Shown piece by piece: positions 41,471 through 51,652 of a stretch of 64,000 nucleotides of DNA. Under the pieces are notes generated by a model that was not told the DNA's origin, ran no database searches, and was given only the letters and a program-made list of their open reading frames with translations. A program made the translations under genes and the position numbers. Positions within the stretch are counted from its first letter, which is position 1; the number at the start of each line of letters is the position of its first letter. Source of the DNA: Marisa cornuarietis (taxonomy: Eukaryota > Mollusca > Gastropoda > Architaenioglossa > Ampullariidae); the NCBI GenBank assembly GCA_004794655.1, contig SMMW01000003.1:19238501-19302500 (forward strand), written 5' to 3'.

Positions 41471-42609
41471 GACTGGAACTGTGGGAGGAGTCGGTGAGTG
41501 AAGGGAGTGAAGCCGATGCGAGGACGTCTAGTCTCAAACAGACTTCTGCCCCCTAGCCCTGGCTGCCGGGTAGCTCATCTGACCATCGGCTGAAAAGCCA
41601 GGCTCAAAGGGGATGCTGGGGGGGAGTGCCGCGCTGCTGAAATCTGCACTTTCTCTCTTTCCTATACCTGGTGTGCAGCACGGGGGCGGCGCTGGAGGAA
41701 ACGCCACCCTCCTGCCACAGTAGGGAAACCGCCCTCTGTCGGATCCGTACCGGGCAGGCACGAGATGAGCCTAAGGTCTCCCGACCACATACCCACTCGT
41801 GGCCTGAGGGTCAAGCCTCACCCAGGCAGAGACCCGGGGGGGACTAGCCCTAAGCGCCCCGGGCCGGGGGTGCCCTCCTGGTACATAGTGTTCCGCCTGG
41901 TCGCTCTTATTTACTTTCCCTCGCCTCGTGTGGGCTGACAGGGGGCGTTTGATGCAAGCTGTACACCCTCCCACTGGTGGACGTCCTCTGGAACGCTGTG
42001 TCCGGCCTGGCCACTTTCCTCGCCTAGAAAAACCAGAGACGGAAGAAAGGCCTCTGGAACTGGCCACACCCCCTCCCACGGAGGACCGGAGGGAGAGTGC
42101 TCCACGGTCTGTCGATCCAGTCCGTTCCCGACTGGAGACTTAAGTGTTATGGACCTTACCTTGACAGAGTGGTCTGGCTGCCCCAGGGGCCACCAGTATC
42201 CCGCGGTCATCCACCTGCATGGAATAGCAGGTCGAGAAAGTACTGAAGGCAGGACTCCGGTCTGGTCTGTTGTACCAATCCGCTCTTGGTCCTCCCTTTC
42301 TTTAGGCCCCGTCTCCTTAACAGAAGGTCCTGCACTTTCTGGCTGAAAGCACCCTTACAAGCGCGATTTGCTCCGTATGTGCCCTCGTTATCTAGGTAAG
42401 GGTCACAGGTCTCACAGAGGAGGCTGCCTCCTAACATATCCCAGATACTAACGATCTGCTTGTAATACTACTGCTGCAAGGGACCGACTGTAAGAACAAA
42501 CTCAGGAGTCCACACAAAGTGATGACTCCTTAGTATGGCCATACCTAACACAGGGACACGTGACTAGCCTCTGACTAGTACTCTCACTATTGAGGCTACT
42601 TCTGTTCAA
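41471..42609. other. GC-rich stretch upstream of CR1-A copy 3
   Basis: Clearly GC-richer than its surroundings, with many CpG and G or C runs. Open frames on both strands are a composition effect and show no domain. It may be the 5' UTR or promoter of CR1-A copy 3, or a different element. Copy 1 has no comparable region, which argues against the first. Confidence 0.4.
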
Positions 42610-42732
42610 GTATCCAGAAGGGGCGCGACTCTCGTCGATCCGACCCTGTTGAGAGAGCTCCCACCTTTTGTTTACTTTCTCTTATTTTTAATGAGTGTTT
42701 TTTAATACCGACTAGTAGTGTAAGACTGCAAG

Positions 42733-43308
42733 ATGGATGGTTTTACTCTGTGTATATTCTGGGAGTTCTGTGTGCTGCTCCTCGCTGCTTCAACGAGTTT
42801 CGCATTTCCCACGCTAGACCACGCCGAACATCATGGCGGCTCGCATGGCGGACAGCCGCCCTTCTCGCGTGAGTATTTGATTGCTCTTCGGCCCAGCGTT
42901 TGCGTCCCACCACATGACTTCCCACGCATCGACTGGTCCGAGCACATCAAGACACCCAACAGCGGAGAAAGCGATAAAACTAGAGTCCACTCAGGAAAGA
43001 AGACCGCGAAGAAAAAACGAGGATCTAGAGGAGGGGTCAGGAACAGGGTACGGCGGAGAGGCTGTCGACTCCCGCTGCCGCTGATTACCTTAACCAACGC
43101 CCGCTCCATTGATAACAAAATGACAGAACTCGCTACGCTGGTGAAATACGACCGCGACTATCGCTGTAGCAGCCTAATTTGTGTTACAGAGACCTGGCTT
43201 AGTAGCAACAAAACGGATGTCCACCTCGAGGGTTTCACTACGATTAGGCATGACAGGAATAACGAAAACACGGAAAAAATAAAGGCGGAGGGCTGTGTAT
43301 ATTTGTAA
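42733..43308 (+). pseudogene. CR1-A copy 3: leader and endonuclease start
   Basis: 191 codons. Residues 3-25 (FTLCIFWEFCVLLLAASTSFA) look like a signal peptide; then FSREYLIALRPS, which matches YTREFLLSLRSS in copy 1; a basic stretch KKTAKKKRGSRGGVRNRVRR; and endonuclease motifs LTNARSIDNK and CVTETWLSSN. It ends in a frameshift at the GGG(V/L)C motif, where copy 1 has GGGVCLYVN. Confidence 0.82.
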
Positions 43309-44183
43309 ACAAAAATTGGGCCACGGAGTTCACGATACGTGAAACAACTAGTACTGTGTCGTATGAAATCCTAACTGTGTCGTTTCGGCCGTTCTACTTG
43401 CCACGTGAATTCGGGCAAGTGACAGTCATTTTGGTGTACGTTCCCGGACCTGACAACAAGGACGCCGCCGCTCAGATAGCAGCCAGCTACAACAAGGCCT
43501 TACATAGATCCACTGACCAGGCTGTATTTATCCTCGGCGACTTCAATAAATGTGATATTAGTGCTGAATTACCCTCCCTATACCAACATGTTAGCTGTCC
43601 CACTCGGCAGAATCGTGTGTTAGACAAATGCTACAGCTCTATCTCGTCCTATGCAAGCAGATGCAGGCCCCCTTTGGGTAGATCCGACCACAATGTGGTT
43701 CATCTTATCCCAAGATACAGACAGAAAGTGAAAACTGCTAAACCAAACGCCATAGAGATCAAGCAGTGGTCTCATGACAAGATCGAGGCACTGAGGGGCT
43801 CTTATGAGGCAACAGACTGGCAGCTGTTCTTTGACAGCTGCTCTGATTACGATGAACTCACAGAAACTGTCACGGCCTACATCCAGTTCTGTGAAGATTG
43901 TGTTGTGAAACCGAAAACAATCAAACTGTTTGCAAACAATAAGCCATGGATTACCAAAGACCTGAAAGCTTGCCTTGTTGCCAAGAAGCATGCATTTATC
44001 CAGGGTGATATGGGACAGGTAAGAGATGGGAACAAAGAATTTCGGCAGAAGACAAGGCTGGCGAAGATCGAATATAAGAATAAGGTAGAAACGAAACTAA
44101 GGGAAGGGAACGCACGCGAGGCTTGGTTGGGACTAAACAAAATGATGGGTCGCACAACAAAAAAAACAGGAGGTAGGATGTGA
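43309..44183 (+). pseudogene. CR1-A copy 3: endonuclease C-terminus and linker
   Basis: Reads VSFRPFYLPREFGQVTVILVYV, FILGDFNKCDI, RPPLGRSDHNVVHL (intact SDH catalytic motif), IKQWSHDKIEALRGSYEATDW, FANNKPWITKDLK and a basic linker, before a frameshift after RTTKKTGG. The endonuclease active site is better preserved than in copy 1. Confidence 0.85.
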
Positions 44184-44189
44184 GGCTGC

Positions 44190-45692
44190 AGACCTTGCCA
44201 ATGACTTAAACAAGTTTTATGCCAGGTTTGATATACAAGACTTTACTCGAGAATGTGAATTGATCTGTTCTTCCCTGTCACCATGTGATATCTTAGTGGA
44301 CGAGAATGCCGTAACATCTTGCCTGTCCCGAATTAATCCCTTTAAAGCTCCTGGTCCAGACGGCCTAAAAGGACGGGTGCTCAGATCTTGCGCCCAGCAG
44401 CTGAGCCCAATGATCACACATTTGTTCCACCTGTTCCTGAACAGTCAGTTCTTCCCCAAGCTATGGAAGACCTCAACTATTATTCCAGTGCCCAAAAAGT
44501 CACATGCCAAAGAACTAAATGACTTCCGACCAGTGGCCTTGACCCCTATTCTTGCTAAGTGCATGGAGAGAGTTGTTTGCAACCAATTAGTCAATGCCAT
44601 TGCTGATCAACTAGACCCCTACCAGTTTGCATACAAAGCGAAAAGAGGAGTGGATGATGCCTGTTTGACACTCTACAACCTGGTAGCAAACCATCTGGAT
44701 GGCACTGGTACATACGTGCGTATCCTATTCATGGACTTTTCATCTGCTTTTAATACCATTCAGCCACACCTGCTCTTACAACGTCTCCTAGCACTAAACG
44801 TTAACTCAACCCTAGTGCTCTGGATGAGGGAGTTTCTCCGGGACCGGCCACAACGGGTCAGCATGGGAGGCAAAGTCTCGACCACTCTGATCATAAATAC
44901 CGGAGCCCCACAGGGGTGTGTTTTGTCCCCAATACTGTTCTCTGTTTACACTAGTGAAGTCCGGACGGAATTCTCGAATTGTGCCCTATCCTTGATTAAG
45001 TTTGCAGATGATATGGCATTGGTTGCTCGGCTCAAGGACGAGAAGTCACTTGCAAGCTATTTCCTCCAGGTTCAAAATTACACTCATGGTTTGAAGAAAA
45101 CTTTCTGGTGCTCAATGTCTCTAAAACTAAAGAAGTGGTCCTTGACAGAAGAAAACATCAACCTGCCCACACCCCTATAATTATTGATAATGAGACAATA
45201 GAACAGGTGCAAAGTTTTAGGTACCTCGGCACAGTGCTAGACAGCAAACTGTCCTTTTAGGAAAACACCAGCATTGTTTCCAGGAAAGCACATCAGCGCC
45301 TGTTCCTGCTGAGGCAACTGAGGAATTTCGGTGTCAGCGGCCCTGTCCTTGAGTCAGTATATCGCAGTCTAATCGAAAGCATCTTAACATTCAATATGTC
45401 AGTGTGGTTTGGCGTTCTCTCTCTCAAAGATAAAGCTTGTTTAATGAGAGTGGTCAAGAGTGCCAGCAAGATCATTGGTTCTCCACAAAGACCTTTAGGT
45501 GATTTATACATCAAGGCTGTGAGGTTAAAGGCCGTCAGAATCATCACAGACAATCACAGACCCCTCTCACCCACTACATCCCCACTTCCAAATGTTACCC
45601 TCTGGCCGCAGATGGAAGCAAGTGGTCGCCAGGAAGAGTGCCTTTGCCAAGTCATTCTTACCAACCGCAATAGCACTCCTGAACAGGACTAA
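44190..45692 (+). pseudogene. CR1-A copy 3: reverse transcriptase
   Basis: 44260-45180 reads FKAPGPDGLKGRVLRSC, NDFRPVALTPILAKCMERVV, LDPYQFAYKAKRGVDDA, ILFMDFSSAFNTIQPH, GAPQGCVLSPILFSVYT and FADDMALVARL, so all catalytic Asp residues are present. The thumb continues after 45180 in another frame (FRYLGTVLDSKLS, HQRLFLLRQLRNFG) and 45396-45692 covers SLKDKACLMRVVKSASKIIG. At least two frameshifts and one in-frame TAG near 45258. Confidence 0.85.
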
Positions 45693-45953
45693 CAAATGTA
45701 CCTAGCCTGAATGTCTGTGGGTGTGTGTGTGTAAGAGAGGAAGAGAATGTGCATCTGCTAACTGTCTTAGGTGTGCGAGGGCTAAGCATGAGTGTAACTG
45801 TATGAGTGTATGAGGTGTGATCATAATTTTTTTCATTTTATTATGTATCCTTTTCTCCAGTTAACTGTGGGAGCTCCCAGCAACAAAGGAAAATTTCTAT
45901 CTCTGTTGTGACCAGACACAGACAATAAAGATGTATTGTATTGTATTGTAGAA

Positions 45954-47011
45954 AGGACAGACCCCTTACTGGATAAAATAACCATAGCTGCGGTAAACAG
46001 TGAAACACACCACGGCCCCGGAGATGGATGCCTATACATCGGGACTGTGGTCTTAACACAGACGTCTGAACCTGGCTCTGATATCACGCTCGGTAGTGCG
46101 GCTTTGTGTTCTGTATAGTTATCCGATAAGCCAGAAGCCTATGGCTCAGTAAGCCCTGAAATGACCGACCTAACCTGTCGGTAAGTCCTGGCGCTGAACA
46201 ACGGACAAAGGGATGCGAAAACATGAGTGCGACTTGCAGTCCATAATATATATAGGCGTTTAGAGATACTGTGACAGTAAATGACTTATTCGGCAATGAT
46301 GTTCTGCATCAAAGGGAACGCCAAAACTTTGAACTGCTCAAAAAGGACATAGTGTAGGCAGCGCGCGCGGACACACGGCAAACTAAAGCGAACATCTTCA
46401 AACACGTGAGGGCAGAGGTGCCCGCCTCCACCTAGGACACGTACGTAACTCGGAGCCCACGTGCCACAAAAAAGGCTCGGTGACATATCCGCTACTGCTG
46501 CGTAGGCTGTCATTCACTAAACAACGGAAGTAGTCTTGAAACACTCCACCGGCAAAACACGTGCTAAATGCCGCACTCCTTAACCAGACCCAAGCGCTTC
46601 ACATACATCTTAAACATACAACATAAACACGCTTGCACACAGAAGGAAAGAAACTTTCAGCTGGTCAACACCCTACACCCTTGCTATCCGCGTGGCCACA
46701 AGGGCCCTGCGTCGCACACTTTAAAATGGACCACTTCATGATAGAGCGTGTCATCCTTGCGTCGGGGCCATGATTAACGTCTCTGTATCTCTCCATTTCA
46801 GGGTAAGTACCGCACACAGACGGCAGTGGAGGGGGGGGGGTGGAGGTGTCCAGCCTACTACACGGCGCTGAATACCGTTCATGATAGCAACGTCAAGCGA
46901 TATGACACATGCATAGCCCAATTCGATACAGACAGCTTCTTTATAACAACTACCAGACAGGTAACGTCTGACACCACTGGCATTAGTGATTCATCAGACA
47001 CTCCCACTCAC
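45954..47011. other. Intron sequence, no gene
   Basis: GC content is raised at 46080-46810 with CpG-rich patches; a G run lies near 46830. No domain found on either strand. Confidence 0.4.
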
Positions 47012-47093
47012 CTGCATTGCTTGATCAGCTAGGTCCTTACAGTTCAAGAACCATTGTTCCTTAAGCAGAGGCTCTATCACATCACCAGAACGG
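47012..47093 (-). CDS. VARS2: Valine--tRNA ligase exon d
   Basis: One base completes Ser from exon c, then 27 codons [20 protein letters not shown] and LADQAMQ; acceptor AG at 47095-47094, donor [14 protein letters not shown]...QWF is a conserved block. The cytosolic enzyme has NRSKDVVEPLL, while SGDVIE is the mitochondrial-type wording. Phase 0 exit matches exon e, 12.6 kb away. Confidence 0.96.
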
Positions 47094-47270
47094 CTGTAAT
47101 ATTAATATGAAACTTTTTAACTAAAACAAAGAGTCACAAGACAAAAGCATACCAAGGTGTTACATTTATTTCTTTTAAGATTCCTGTGAAGATTTTACAT
47201 GATTTATGTTTTGATAAATCACAAGTTCTTGAAATAAAATTAACAGATTTCAACATGACAGATTACATAC

Positions 47271-47502
47271 CTGCATAGTGGCAACATCATGGCATGAGGC
47301 ATCTCTCCTCGATAAAGACCCAAGTCTTGTAACGCCAAACGTACTTTATTTCGGGCCAAGAAACGAGGCATTCCAATGAAGGATTCTCCAGCCTCTCCAC
47401 ATATGTTGCCATTGTCATCTATTACATTTAGCACTGCAAGATTATGTCTTCTCCCAACTTCAAAGTCGACATAACTGTGACCTGGTGTTATTTTTACTAC
47501 AC
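47271..47502 (-). CDS. VARS2: Valine--tRNA ligase exon c (editing domain)
   Basis: 77 codons with phase 1 in and phase 2 out; acceptor AG at 47504-47503, donor GTATGT. It reads VVKITPGHSYVDFEVGRRHN, LAVLNVIDDNGNICGEAGES, FIGMPRFLARNKVRLALQDL, GLYRGEMPHAMMLPLC. The Asp in H-S-x-x-D-FEVG is the conserved residue of the CP1 editing pocket that recognises the misacylated amino group. H-S here, instead of H-D, is shared with the mitochondrial enzyme as I remember it. Confidence 0.97.
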
Positions 47503-48394
47503 CTGTTTGCGACAAAAACAAACAAACAAAAATCACAAGCCTAAAATTGGTATTTGAGCATGATTGAGAATTAATGAAATAATAGTGGTGGTCTGGCACT
47601 GATTTCATGGAATGACAATCTGCAGAAAATCTTACACTATTTGTGCTTCAACTATTCATACTAAGACAGGACTGAAACTGTCTGCTCCCAGGTGCTGCTG
47701 TGCAGTTTCCATTTCCATATCCAGGCCTTCACTTACTGGTTTCCACTTGTAATGTTTAATCATTGCAACCACATCTTTGTGTTGGCAAATATTTCTTCTT
47801 AACCACAATATGAGGTCACCAATTGCCAAGGTTCTCATTCTTTTGCCTGTCCAGCACACTTCTGTAATTCCAAGAAAATTTAAGTCTGTAAAGACTGTGT
47901 CTATCTTCGATTTTTTTTCAGAGGTAACCTCTCAAATTATGATAACGTTCAAGTTTGCTCTGCACCGTATAGGTCTATCACAATCTGCCCAGCACAGATT
48001 TTTTTTTCTGTCATTTAAAGTCATTCTTAGCATCTTTGACAGACATAATTATGCAAACTATACATGCTTCAGACCATTACACATAAAGTAAACTTGGTTC
48101 ATAACCTTCAGGAAAACTTTTTTGTGCCAAGAACCATTGGATATCTATAACATACATGGGCCAAAAACAATTATCAACTTAAAAATTACCCTGCTACATT
48201 TGGTCAAGCTGTAGTTTTGTCACAGAGTGTTAGCACTTTTGCAGCATGTGCACTCCCAGCCTGGCTGGCACTGACTGTCCTCCAAGTGACTGCAATATAG
48301 GCTGCAGGCAGCCGACAGAATGCATACCTGTCCTGTCATGTACTCATATGTGTCCTGCAATGGACATTCTTGTTTTTCCCTTAAAACTTGAGTT
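47503..48394. other. Intron sequence, no feature
   Basis: Nothing recognised. Confidence 0.45.
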
Positions 48395-49071
48395 ATTATT
48401 ATGATTCATCATCATCATCATCATTTGTTGCTACTCCTCGAGGAGCATAGGGCCGCAACAACACCTCGCCAGTGGACCCGGTTTTGGGCAGCCCCCCCCT
48501 CAGTTGGGCCTATGTGGTTCCGGCATCCTTTGCCTCGCTCTCTACTGATCTTCTCCAAGTCTGTTTTGGCCTCCCAACTCTCCTCTTCCCCTGAGGATTC
48601 CAGTCAAGTGCCCGCCTGGCAATGGTGTCAGCTGGTTTGCGCAGGGTGTGTCCTATTCAGCCCCACTTGCACTTTTTGATGTCTTGACTAGTGGCATTCT
48701 AGTTAGTTTTTTCCAACAGGCTGCTATTGGAGATCTTTTCAGGCCATCTTATTCCTAAAATATGGCTAAGACATCGGTTGGTAAAGGTCTGGAGCTTGTT
48801 GTTGATGGTGTTTTTTTTACTCTCCAGGTTTCAGAGCCATACAATAGGACTGCCTTCACATTGGTGTTGAAGATGCGGGTCTTACTGCAGAGGGATAATG
48901 CTCGGGAGTTCCAGATGGGACATAGGGTGTTAAAAGCATGCCTGGCCTTGTTTATGCAGCTTCTGATGTCGTCGTCTGCTCTGCTCCACCATCCTTGCTA
49001 ATGATGCTTCCCAGATATGTGAAGCGGTCTGTTTCTAGGATGTTCTCTCCTTGAAGATGGATTGGAAGTTC

Positions 49072-49413
49072 CTATTTGTTGTTGATTTTCATCATTTCGG
49101 TCGTCTTTCTGTTAATCTTTAAGCCGATCTTCTCTGCTTCCTCTGCTAGCTTGCTCAGTTTGCTTTGTGCATGCTGCTGCCGATGAGATAGGAGGCTAAT
49201 GTCATCTGCAAAGTCCAGGTCCTCTAGCTGTTTGGTGTAGGTCCACTGGATACCGGTGTTGTTGTCTTGGGTTGTTTTACACATAATCCAGTCTATGACC
49301 ATCAGGAAAATTGTCGGTGATAATATGCAACCCTGTCTTACGCCAGTCTTCATTACAGAAGGTTTAGTGAGTTTGCCGTTATGGATAACTTGGCAGGATG
49401 AATCTTCATACAA
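49072..49413 (-). pseudogene. RTE-like RT active-site block
   Basis: 113 codons: MYEDSSCQVIHNGKLTKPSV, TGVRQGCILSPTIFLMVIDW and LEDLDFADDISLLSHRQQHA. FADD is intact. The open frame ends at INNK. It belongs to the element at 48395-50125. Confidence 0.85.
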
Positions 49414-49674
49414 TCCTTGGATGATGTTTATGAATTAGGGCGAAATACCATAGTGATTCATCAGCCTCTAGATGATGTCCCTGTCTACACTGTCGAAGGC
49501 CTTCTCAAAATCCACAAAAGTTATATAAAGGGAGGATTGCCATTCTATGGACTGTTCTTTGATGATACGGAGGGTTGCAATGTGGTCAGTGCATGACATC
49601 CTGGCGAAACCCTGCTTGTTCTGGTCTCAGTCTCTTGTCTAGTGCCTTCTTCAGGCTCTCTAGTATTATCCTTG

Positions 49675-50125
49675 TCAGGACTTTGCTGGGGATGGACAGC
49701 ACAGCAGCATGATCCCCCGCCAGTTGTTGCATGGGGAGAGATCTCCTTTCTTTGGTAGTTTGACCAGGTGACCTAATTTCCAGTCTGCTGGGACTAGCTC
49801 TTGTTCCCAGATCTTGTGTAGAAGGGGCTGTAAAATTGTTGCTTTTGTTTCTGGGTCTGTTTTTAGTGCTTCTGGGGGTATGCCATCCTGGCCTGCTGCT
49901 TTGCCATTTTTCATGCTTTTGATAGCTTTGATGATTTCTGTCTTAGTGGGAGGGCTGGTGTTGAGGTGAAGTTGTGCAGTTGCTGGTGGTATGTCAAGTA
50001 AGGATGGTGGATGATGTCTATTCAGCATCTCTTCGAAGTGCTCCATCCAGCGGTCTCTTTGTTCTGCATCGTTTGTTATGGTCTTGCCGTTTTTGTCTTT
50101 CACTGGCTTGTTTGGGTTTACGGAC
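49675..50125 (-). pseudogene. RTE-like RT N-terminal block
   Basis: 150 codons: SVNPNKPVKDKNGKTITNDA, RDRWMEHFEEMLNRHHPPSL, IKSMKNGKAAGQDGIPPEAL, WKLGHLVKLPKKGDLSPCNN, WRGIMLL. This is the template-entry part of RT. The next part (SPAKV onward to the active site) is frameshifted at the left edge. Confidence 0.85.
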
Positions 50126-50519
50126 ATGGGAAATATGCTGATGAAAAGTCAAACTCTGATCTTGAATGCCACCCAAGCTGTGGACAGAGGTAAAGAAAGG
50201 AATAGTTGAGTTGTTTATAGACAGAGGCTGAGGGAGAGAAGAATGACTCAGAAATTTCTTTGGACACAAAAGTACCAGTTCAGTTTTATCATCATTCAGT
50301 TGCAATCTGTTTTGGAGCATCAAGGACTTAACATCATTTATGTATTCCTGTGTCCAAGTCAGCAGTCCAGAGATTTCAGTGTGGAGCGGACTGATAAAGC
50401 TGTGTATCATCAGCATAACTCCCATGTGACATGGCATGACATGACATAACATCAGACAGAGGGGAGGTATATAGTACAAAAAGTATTGGACCCAATACAG
50501 AGCCTTGCAGAACAACATA

Positions 50520-51464
50520 AGAGGTGTGATAGAAAAGAAATGAGACGGATTTTTTATTTACCAAAGTTTTTATTTTTTTCAAACATCAATGTTATCCCCT
50601 TCAAAATAGTTCCCTTGGGCAGCTACACACTAATGGAGACGTTGTTCCCACTTTTGGTAGCAGCGTTGGAAGTCTTCAACCGGTATGGTCCGTTACACTC
50701 TTTTGGATGTTTTCTAAAGTCCTGAAGTGACGTCCTTTGAGGGCATTTTTCAGTTTAGAAAAAAGAAGAAAGTCACAGGGGCTGAGGTCAGGTGCTTGGG
50801 GGGGGGGGTTGGGGAACCACAGGAATGCCTTTTGAGGTCAAAAATTTCGTGAGGGAGAGGGCAGCGTGACATGAGGCGTTGTCATGATGGAGCATCCATT
50901 TGTCTGAAAAGTCTGGTCTCACGCGAATGACCCTTTTTCTGTGCAAATGTTCAGTCAAACTTTGATGAACGGTAAATCTGTTCAAATTTAATTGTTCACT
51001 CAACATTCTTAATGTTAAACGAGGGTCTTATCTCACGAGTGTTCACACGTTCGATGTTTCTGTTGGTTTTCGAAAATGAAGGCCTCCCTGAACGGTGTTC
51101 ATCTTCAACGTGTTCTCTGCCTTTCAAAAATGATTTGTGCCAGCGAAAAACTTGAGCTCGGAATAAAGAATGTTCCCCATAGACCTGTTTTAACTTTTCA
51201 AATGTCATACTTGCTGGTTCTCCAAGCTTAACACAAAATTTAATGGCACAACGTTGCTCCAAGTGGCGCTGGTCCATTGTGCGTGATGCACAACCAAAAG
51301 ACGTCACTAACAGCAGTAACAAACATCACGTAGTTAACAGAAGGAGTTGAAACTCACACTGAGCTATTGGAGGGGACTGATACACATGCAAGCGATGAAG
51401 CAACAGCGCAGCCTTACCAGATCGCTTGCAGTGTTGCTACTCTCATTACTTTTCTAACACACCG
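50520..51464 (-). mobile_element. Mariner DNA transposon, 945 bp, internally deleted
   Basis: Inverted termini GGTGTGATAGAAAAGAAATG (left, from 50522) and, reverse complemented, GGTGTGTTAGAAAAGTAATG (right) match at 18 of 20. TA flanks both ends (50518-50519 and 51465-51466). The transposase N-terminus is at 51270-50996 and a C-terminal part at 50890-50570. The middle of the gene, holding the first catalytic Asp, is missing, so it is dead. Confidence 0.92.
50570..51283 (-). pseudogene. Mariner transposase remnant
   Basis: The N-terminus reads MDQRHLEQRCAIKFCVKLGE, SMTFEKLKQVYGEHSLFRAQ, VFRWHKSFLKGREHVEDEHR, SGRPSFSKTNRN, an HTH/paired-type DNA-binding domain. After a stop and shift: QLNLNRFTVHQSLTEHLH, then directly SDKWMLHHDNASCHAALS (second catalytic Asp), and in a frame shifted in the C-run the third (PDLSPCDFLLF). 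About 100 residues between the HTH and HHDN are lost. Confidence 0.88.
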
Positions 51465-51652
51465 TATTTCAGGACAGAAGCATCTGAGTAAACCCCATTC
51501 ACACACAGTCTGGGTTCGTCCATGAGATAGGATCGAAACCAGGACAAAGCAACGTCATGAATACCAAAAGAGTGCTGAAGTCTGTGTAGAAGTACAGAAT
51601 GATCTACAGTAACAAATGTTGCTGACAAGTCTAACAACGACAGAGAGGACAC

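Larger units (their letters stand above)
42610..45953 (+). mobile_element. CR1-A LINE, copy 3, near full length
   Basis: Same domain order as copy 1: signal-like leader, basic patch, endonuclease, linker, RT. It ends with CAATAAAGATGTATTGTATTGTATTGTA, so the tail is (ATTGT)n. The left boundary is approximate. The sequence is quite diverged from copies 1 and 2 at the protein level, so it is a distinct subfamily. Frame breaks near 43300, 44180, 45100 and 45180-45390. Confidence 0.82.
48395..50125 (-). mobile_element. RTE-like LINE with (ATG)n tail
   Basis: On minus from 50125: an RT N-terminal block, an active-site block (49413-49072), a thumb with QTFTNRCLSHILGIRWPEKI (about 48800-48700), KWGWIGHTLRKPADTIARRA and GKRRVGRPKQTWRR (48670-48550), then a tail of ATG on minus (ATC on plus, 48405-48424). 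Frameshifts occur near 49680 and after 49072. 5' truncated; no endonuclease. Confidence 0.82.
50126..51652 (-). mobile_element. CR1-B-like LINE fragment split by mariner
   Basis: On minus, 51652-51467 reads SLLDLSATFVTVDHSVLLHR, LSWFRSYLMD and DASVLKY, and after the mariner the frame continues at 50517 with VVLQGSVLGPILFVLYTSPL, SYADDTQLY, NRLQLNDDKTELVL and LTFHQHISHV. The RT motifs are those of CR1/L2. The mariner lies at a TA exactly in front of the QGSVLGP motif. The left end abuts the RTE-like element. Confidence 0.85.

Noticed and set aside
41771..42210. Overlapping open frames on both strands in the GC-rich block
   Set aside because: Long frames on both strands are expected in GC-rich DNA; there is no domain, splice signal or homologue.
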